Source: Sipunculus nudus (Eukaryota > Annelida > Sipuncula > Golfingiida > Sipunculidae). From it: a DNA stretch of 64,000 nucleotides. The notes below the pieces were generated by a model. It was given only the letters and a program-made list of their open reading frames with translations. It ran no database searches and was not told the origin of the DNA. Below are positions 58,939 to 64,000 of the stretch, in pieces. The translations under genes were made by a program, and so were the position numbers. The number at the start of each line of letters is the position of its first letter. Position 1 is the first letter of the stretch. The DNA is taken from NCBI GenBank assembly GCA_026874595.1, contig CM049322.1:44270840-44334839 (forward strand). Direction: 5' to 3'.

Positions 58939-61086
58939 ATAAAATAAGATAAGCCGTCATTCATCATGCAAGGCATGAAACTCAGTTCGCAAAGATTTAC
59001 AGCACATATATAGACACCTACAGATATTGTACATGTATCAAGTACAGATATTATAGCACATCGCAGACAATTATAGTACATCACTGGCCCTATATTAAGT
59101 ATATCACAGGCATTATAGCACTTCGCAGGTATTATACCTACACCAGAGTGAGCTGATCTATACTACATCAAAATTATAACATTGCTTTATAACTTTCACC
59201 ACAGTGACTTCTGTACCCTTTAACAATCTAATACTAGTGGGTATGGAACTTATCCTGTATCTTGCCGTGCGGCAATGCTCAGCACTTAGTATTTTCCCCG
59301 ACCTCATGGTAGCATATATACAGACAGTTCACGTGTAGAATCAGCCCTGATAGGCTGTGTGTTTCGTGTGTCACAGCATCAATATAGTTCATTCAGCAGC
59401 ATTACATTCTTGAGACCCAACTTTATCCCTGTACAAACAATTCTTCCCTAATGCTACGCATTCTGTAAGTACTGACTGAATCACATATAAAAAAAAAGTT
59501 TCATTATTTTAGTATCAACATTCATCCAGTACAGTTTACTCAGGACAAAAATAAATCTCATATTTGCCTTTCTTAATAAATGTTTTGCACAGTTTCAAAA
59601 GTAAATTTTTCGTATATTATTGTACCCAGATATTTCTATTCTGTCACATTTCCCATGGGTTTGCCATTTATAGGTTGAGATGTTCATGTTTTTTTTGTTA
59701 CCTAACCTATAATCTTCAATCATTTATTTTGTCTTCCTAACATTTAGTTCTAACAAGTATTTATCACACCACTCCACACATCTCTGTACCTCTATCCTAT
59801 AATCTAAGTCTGCATTATTACAAAGGCAAATCAGTGCCGTGTCATCGGCTTATTTGATCAATTTACAACTCTCAAAGTATACCCTGCTGTCACTTGTATA
59901 TATAGTGTATAATATGGGTAAGATAATGCATCCCTGTAGAGCACCTGTATTTGTTTGAATTTCCTCAGATTCGACATTCTTTCATCTGCCAAACTGGCAC
60001 TTGGATGATTAAAAAGCTTTATGTCCACCTTGTGATAGATGGGCTGACATTCATGTTAAGGAGTTCTTTAGTAGCAAGAGTGGTTACATTGTATTAAAAG
60101 CGCTAGAGAAATCTATAAAAAGGATGTTTGCAAACTTGCTATTTCCATTGCTACTTGGCGAATCAAGAAATTTTAGAATATCGTGTGTGATCAGAATGGT
60201 AGGATCCTCAACATTCCGATTGATGGTGTAGGCAAATTGTAAATGGTCTTGAAGCTGTTTAATGTCTGCATAACATCACTTTCATAATTTTTTTTCAAAA
60301 CATTTCATGACTTTTGCAGTGAGTGCCAATGGTCATTGAAAACCTTAGGGAAATTGTTTCCAGCAAGCGATATAAATTCTGAAGTTTTCCAAATGGTTGG
60401 AACATATCCCATGTTTAATGAAATGTGAAACAACCGGGTGAACATGGGTGCTTGTTCCTTTCTGCACACTTTGAGAATCTATCCACTCAATCTGTCTGGG
60501 CCCAAAGCCTTACCAACTTGCACCTTGTTGAAGACTTTCATTACATCCTGTTCATTTATATCATCACCCCTATCTTTTTTTTCAATTCTAGATCATTTAG
60601 CATGAATGTACACACATTTTAAAAGTCATGTTTGTCAAACTGTGCATAGAACTTGACCAATTCATTACAATACTCATAAATGTTTTCTGGTTCAGGTAAG
60701 ACTGATTTCGTGACGCAGCAGTATGGGTTTTCAAACCTTTCCATGCTAATTTTGAATATTTTCTCTGAAATAAGCCCTCTGCTTTATTCATGTAGGTTTG
60801 TTTGCAAATATCGATACATTTTCCTATGTCTTTTTTATCGTTCCTCAGCTGCATAATATCTTTATCAAGTAAATGTTTCTTTTTCCTATGTAGTAATTAT
60901 CTGAGCTCTTTAAGGACCCATGGTTTACTTTTTGAGTAACAATTTAATGATTTTGTTTTCACAATATTCTGGACACAGAAGTTAATGTACCCCATGATGC
61001 TGTCTACAATTCTGTCTAGACGTGCAACAGAATCCAACAGCTCTTGCCAGTCAGTTGTTTTCATACAGTGATGCAATTCATTAGCA
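58937..61086 (-). mobile_element. Degenerate CR1/L2-like LINE, 5'-truncated
   Basis: Minus-strand frames, with many stops and shifts, give the order of a non-LTR ORF2. A pre-RT linker comes first (ELHHCMKTTDWQELLDSVAR ... SKPWVLKELR, 61084-60896), then RNDKKDIGKCIDICKQTYMN (~60843), INEQDVMKVF plus KALGPDRLSG (~60565-60490), LQFAYTINRNVEDPTIL (~60250), FIDFSSAFNT (~60120), GCIILPILYTIYTSD (~59935), the catalytic ADDTALICLC (~59850), VEWCDKYLLELNVRKTK (~59780) and a C-terminal LLPSGRRYR-like remnant (~59300). Four ~20-bp ATTATAGCACATCGCAG-like repeats lie at 59050-59130. The tail GGCTTATCTTATTTTATCTT ends in (TA)n. The endonuclease domain is missing. Confidence 0.8.
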
Positions 61087-61160
61087 CTGTACACACACAG
61101 ACAAAGACACACACACACAAATTGGAGAGTGAGAGGGAGGGAGAGAGAGTTAAATCAAAG
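61087..61160. repeat. (AC)n/(AG)n low-complexity patch
   Basis: ACACACAC and GAGAGGGAGGGAGAG runs at the truncation point of the LINE. Confidence 0.8.
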
Positions 61161-61688
61161 ATCCATAGAGATAAAGATACAGGTAAGTAGACAGTGGATA
61201 GATAGTTAAATAGAAAGATCGATGTGAATAAATTGTAAAGGATACACATGGTTTGAAATATACCGCGAAGTACAGATGGTCTCCAAGGGTACAGAACACG
61301 TGGTAGATTATTCCTTTCATTTAAGATATAATAATAGATATGCATTGCATATTGCTAAAAGCTATGCATTTATTCATAAAATATTGTTGGTGCTATTTGC
61401 AAGAATTAACATAACTTTGAATTTATCTATATGGATTGATTATTTGCATAAATTCTATCGGACAATAAATTACTATTGCTGATTTAGTTGGTGCTATGTT
61501 GGACATTGGCCCAGATAGATGGTTTCCGGCGTATTTTAGCTTAAGTGTGATTTATTAACTGTATCATAAGCTTACATACGTCTGCACCACTAGCATAAAG
61601 AAATTTGAGAACGGGGTGCGTTTATATTGAATTGGCGGTCGATTGATAATGTGAGAACTTAGTACTCATAGATTTTGTATTGTAAATG

Positions 61689-61689
<1 letters not shown>
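61161..61689. other. AT-rich, no recognisable feature
   Basis: Nothing identifiable was seen. Confidence 0.4.

Positions 61690-61731
<42 letters not shown>
61690..61731. repeat. (TA)n tract
   Basis: About 21 TA units. Confidence 0.95.
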
Positions 61732-61735
<4 letters not shown>

Positions 61736-62147
61736 TGTTTATATATTATATATATATATTATACCTTATGGAAAATAATAATAAATCTAGAGCCATATTT
61801 TTTTTATTAAAGTGAATAAATTGAAATTGAGAGGGTATTGTAGGTGATACTCCCTCCCATATATGGAACATTTAAAAAATTTGCAATATAAAGAGGCCAA
61901 TTGGATTCGCCATTACAAAATGTAATGATGTGTCGATTACGTATGGTATTTTACTGTCACAGGTGTATACTTATGCCATAAGATTAAAAGCATGTTACTC
62001 ATATAAAAAATAAAAAAAAAAAAAAAAATAGACTCAATCACGACCCTTTGATCATGGCATATAGAGAGAAAGCATGCGTATGAAATAATAGTTTTATCAT
62101 AATGTACACATCCTCTACTGATTTTTGCTTTAACATGTGGAGTTTTG
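61732..62147. other. AT-rich, no recognisable feature
   Basis: Poly-A run at 62012-62029; otherwise nothing identifiable. Confidence 0.4.
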
Positions 62148-62340
62148 TGCGTGTTGACCTAATCGTTAGCGCTCGCCTGCCTACCCACTAGTCTGTTGGT
62201 TTGAATCCTTAATTGACCTCCTTCCGCGATAAAACTTCCGAGTAAAGTGTTTATCTAAAGGGTGCGCCCTCTGCATTCAGGTTTGATTGGGCATAGGTCA
62301 TAGAAGGCAAATAGGCGGCAGGAAAATCTAAAATTAAATA
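62148..62340 (+). repeat. tRNA-derived SINE fragment
   Basis: A-box-like TGACCTAATCGTTAGCGC (62154-62171) and B-box GGTTTGAATCC (62198-62208) have tRNA spacing, followed by a unique body and an A-rich end (AAAATCTAAAATTAAATAA). It is not a working tRNA because the acceptor stem does not pair. Confidence 0.55.
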
Positions 62341-62537
62341 ACCTACCGACTGCTTGGTAGTTTTTGTCTTTCCAAGGGAAAGACCCAATCAAAAATTGGT
62401 GTAACAAAAAAGTAAATGTAATTTTCGTGAATGTTTGTGTGCCCCTCCTAGAACGCGCACAGAACCACCCTGCCAGTCCCCTTTTTCGCGGACACCCAGT
62501 TGAAAGGACAAATCGTCCTGTTCACTGACTGAGGAGT

Positions 62538-62540
<3 letters not shown>

Positions 62541-62605
<65 letters not shown>
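62541..62605. repeat. (TA)n tract
   Basis: About 32 TA units ending at the CAGTAAAACC terminus of a MITE. Confidence 0.97.
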
Positions 62606-62608
<3 letters not shown>

Positions 62609-62784
62609 TAAAACCTCGTTGTGTTGAAGTCGAAGGGACCCTCAGAAAACTTCGACACATCCGAGGTTCGAAACAAGCGGGATTTATTTGGTTATAGTTT
62701 AACTAGAGTTGCTCGGAATATTGAGTCTGTAACTTCTACATAAGCGGGATATTCGACATTAGCGAATTCGACACAACTAGGTTT
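62606..62784. mobile_element. 179-bp pogo-type MITE
   Basis: The left end TA|CAGTAAAACCTCGTTGTGTT pairs with the complement of the right arm (AAACCTAGTTGTGTCGAATT). AAGCGGGAT/TTCGACA words repeat inside. The right CACTG terminus is replaced by TATATA. No coding capacity. Confidence 0.7.
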
Positions 62785-63258
62785 ATATATATCATGCATT
62801 GCTAGACGACAACCTTCCCGTCAGTATATCATAAGTAACCTGTGTTATCTTAAAAAAGACATTTTTTTTTATCAACTAAAGATAAACATCCCGTAAAAAA
62901 CAAAAACTTTAATATTTCCCCATATGAGGAACGGACCACAGGAAGTCATGCTCGCATTGCCAGGAAGAAAGTGCGACATCTGTTTCAGTACGACTCCGAC
63001 AACTACCGTTATAAATAATACACCCGGCCAGGGTTATCTGTCAACATACAGTAAGGCCGCTCCTAAAAGTCCTGTTGCTAAACACGCTGTTCCTATGTGA
63101 CACACAAGGAGCTTAATTACCGTATCAGCAGTGTTTAAGCTGTTTTACTCTCATCCGCTTAGTGGCGTGAATTTATCTTCAAGGGTGTGGGATGACTCGC
63201 AGGGTTTGTAGATGTCTCGCAAGGCTTGGCAATGACAGGCGTAGGAGGTTGATCAATG

Positions 63259-63259
<1 letters not shown>
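62785..63259. other. No recognisable gene
   Basis: Mixed composition. Near 63185-63230, TCGCAGGGTTTGTAGATG and TCGCAAGGCTTGGCAATG form an imperfect direct repeat. Confidence 0.4.

Positions 63260-63302
<43 letters not shown>
63260..63302. repeat. (TA)n tract
   Basis: About 21 TA units. Confidence 0.95.
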
Positions 63303-63304
<2 letters not shown>

Positions 63305-63644
63305 CCTAAGTTGGTTCCAGTGCTTGCAGTAAAGTGCACGATACAGCTAAGGTAGAGCATATTAACTAAACGTTAAGCACGCTAGAGCATCATGTTATTA
63401 CTCCGAGTTTCACGCCTTTGCCGGTATCGGCACCCTGGCGATCATCAGATTACTGATGCTTGTTGGGGACTCAGCTGTAACTGTTACTTTCTTTATATAT
63501 ATATATATATCAGCGACAGGGTAGAGACGTCAAAATCTCACCCACTACATGTGTTGGCATGGCGACTTTGTATGCAGAAGGGAGAACTGATGGTCATATA
63601 TTGCGTTCGGCAAATACTATATATAGATGTATGAATAGGTTCAT

Positions 63645-63676
<32 letters not shown>

Positions 63677-63835
63677 GTATATATAATGGTATATAAAGGT
63701 ACAAGTATACTCACTGAGATGGTTATCTGACAACACTCCGACTAGTGACAACCAGTCTTGCTCAACAAGCGGTAAGGCTACAATTCAGAATGGTAAGAGT
63801 TTACCTCACGGATGGTTGGACAGAACTGTTCATAG

Positions 63836-63837
<2 letters not shown>
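63303..63837. other. No recognisable gene; short TA tracts
   Basis: TA patches at 63496-63511 and 63646-63685. The frame at 63392-63634 begins at ATG (63392) but runs through a TA patch and has no domain. Confidence 0.4.

Positions 63838-63911
<74 letters not shown>
63838..63911. repeat. (TA)n tract
   Basis: About 36 TA units. Confidence 0.97.
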
Positions 63912-63912
<1 letters not shown>

Positions 63913-63990
63913 CTCTGAAGAAAAACAACACTGTTAATTCACAACAGACTGTTTCACGGGATGCGACCCGATCATCAGGTGAATGTGGTT
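63912..63990 (-). ncRNA. Hammerhead ribozyme motif (Penelope-like element end)
   Basis: The minus strand reads CTGATGA (complement of 63972-63978), a stem-loop TCGGG-TCGCA-TCCCGT, GAAA (complement of 63952-63955), then CAGTCTGTTGTGAATTAACA. The CTGATGA/GAAA core is intact and stem II has four G-C/C-G pairs. The ACAGTGTTGTTTTTCTTCAG tail resembles hammerhead-bearing Penelope-like termini. The element body would extend beyond the window edge or is missing; TA tracts bound both sides. Confidence 0.6.
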
Positions 63991-64000
63991 ATATATATAT
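63990..64000. repeat. (TA)n tract at the window edge
   Basis: TA repeat truncated by the window end. Confidence 0.9.

Overview
The window is AT-rich eukaryotic nuclear DNA: gene-poor, full of long (TA)n tracts, and built mostly from decayed mobile elements and local tandem repeats. There are no operons, ribosome-binding sites or compact gene arrays. The two convincing genes carry eukaryotic splice acceptors and N-terminal Golgi-type membrane anchors. The repeat types (Penelope-like elements with hammerhead ribozymes, pogo/Tigger DNA transposons, tRNA-derived SINEs, CR1/L2-like and L1-like LINE remnants, palindromic AGCTCAGCTGA repeats followed by GTCCGTC runs, and TGACCTTGACCTT-containing repeats) suggest a lophotrochozoan, most likely a mollusc. 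That assignment is inference; no species is claimed.

Genes. An intact 339-codon ORF on the minus strand (18949-19968) encodes a class I SAM-dependent methyltransferase with an N-terminal signal anchor. An intact 466-codon coding exon on the minus strand (48167-49567) encodes a nucleotide-sugar glycosyltransferase of the Nucleotid_trans/GT77-like type, with a transmembrane anchor and a DVD motif. Its ORF starts at a splice acceptor rather than an ATG, so an upstream exon is missing from the model. Both look like type II Golgi-lumen enzymes, and both could act in glycan building or O-methylation, though they lie 29 kb apart and need not be functionally linked.

Mobile elements, left to right. 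SINE-like tRNA heads lie near 2.55, 3.58, 23.1 and 62.15 kb. An inverted-repeat element sits inside (TA)n at 5.48-6.19 kb. A Penelope-like element remnant (GIY-YIG endonuclease plus hammerhead ribozyme motifs in two orientations) occupies 11.08-12.28 kb. A pogo/Tigger end with a broken CENP-B-type helix-turn-helix lies at 15.59-16.46 kb, followed by a 1.04-kb TIR element at 16.70-17.74 kb. A second Tigger HTH remnant is at 20.9-21.2 kb and a related TIR element at 42.04-42.79 kb. Other TIR elements are at 26.87, 37.37 and 62.61 kb. An L1-type ORF1 remnant lies at 47.55-47.94 kb and a degenerate CR1/L2-like LINE at 58.94-61.09 kb. Another hammerhead motif is at the right edge (63.9 kb).

Tandem repeats. 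There is a ~110-bp array at 30.2-30.8 kb with relatives at 42.8-44.1 kb. Clusters of a 15-bp motif (GACTATCGGGGGACC and its complement) lie next to both. A 453-bp duplication is at 31.8-32.5 kb, a 145-bp satellite at 35.06-35.64 kb, a near-perfect 320-bp duplication at 40.35-40.99 kb, diverged ~328-bp units at 51.8-52.6 kb, and a near-identical 1.0-kb tandem duplication at 55.45-57.46 kb. The rest is AT-rich sequence with no recognisable genes. All calls were made by eye from sequence, without alignment software or database searches.
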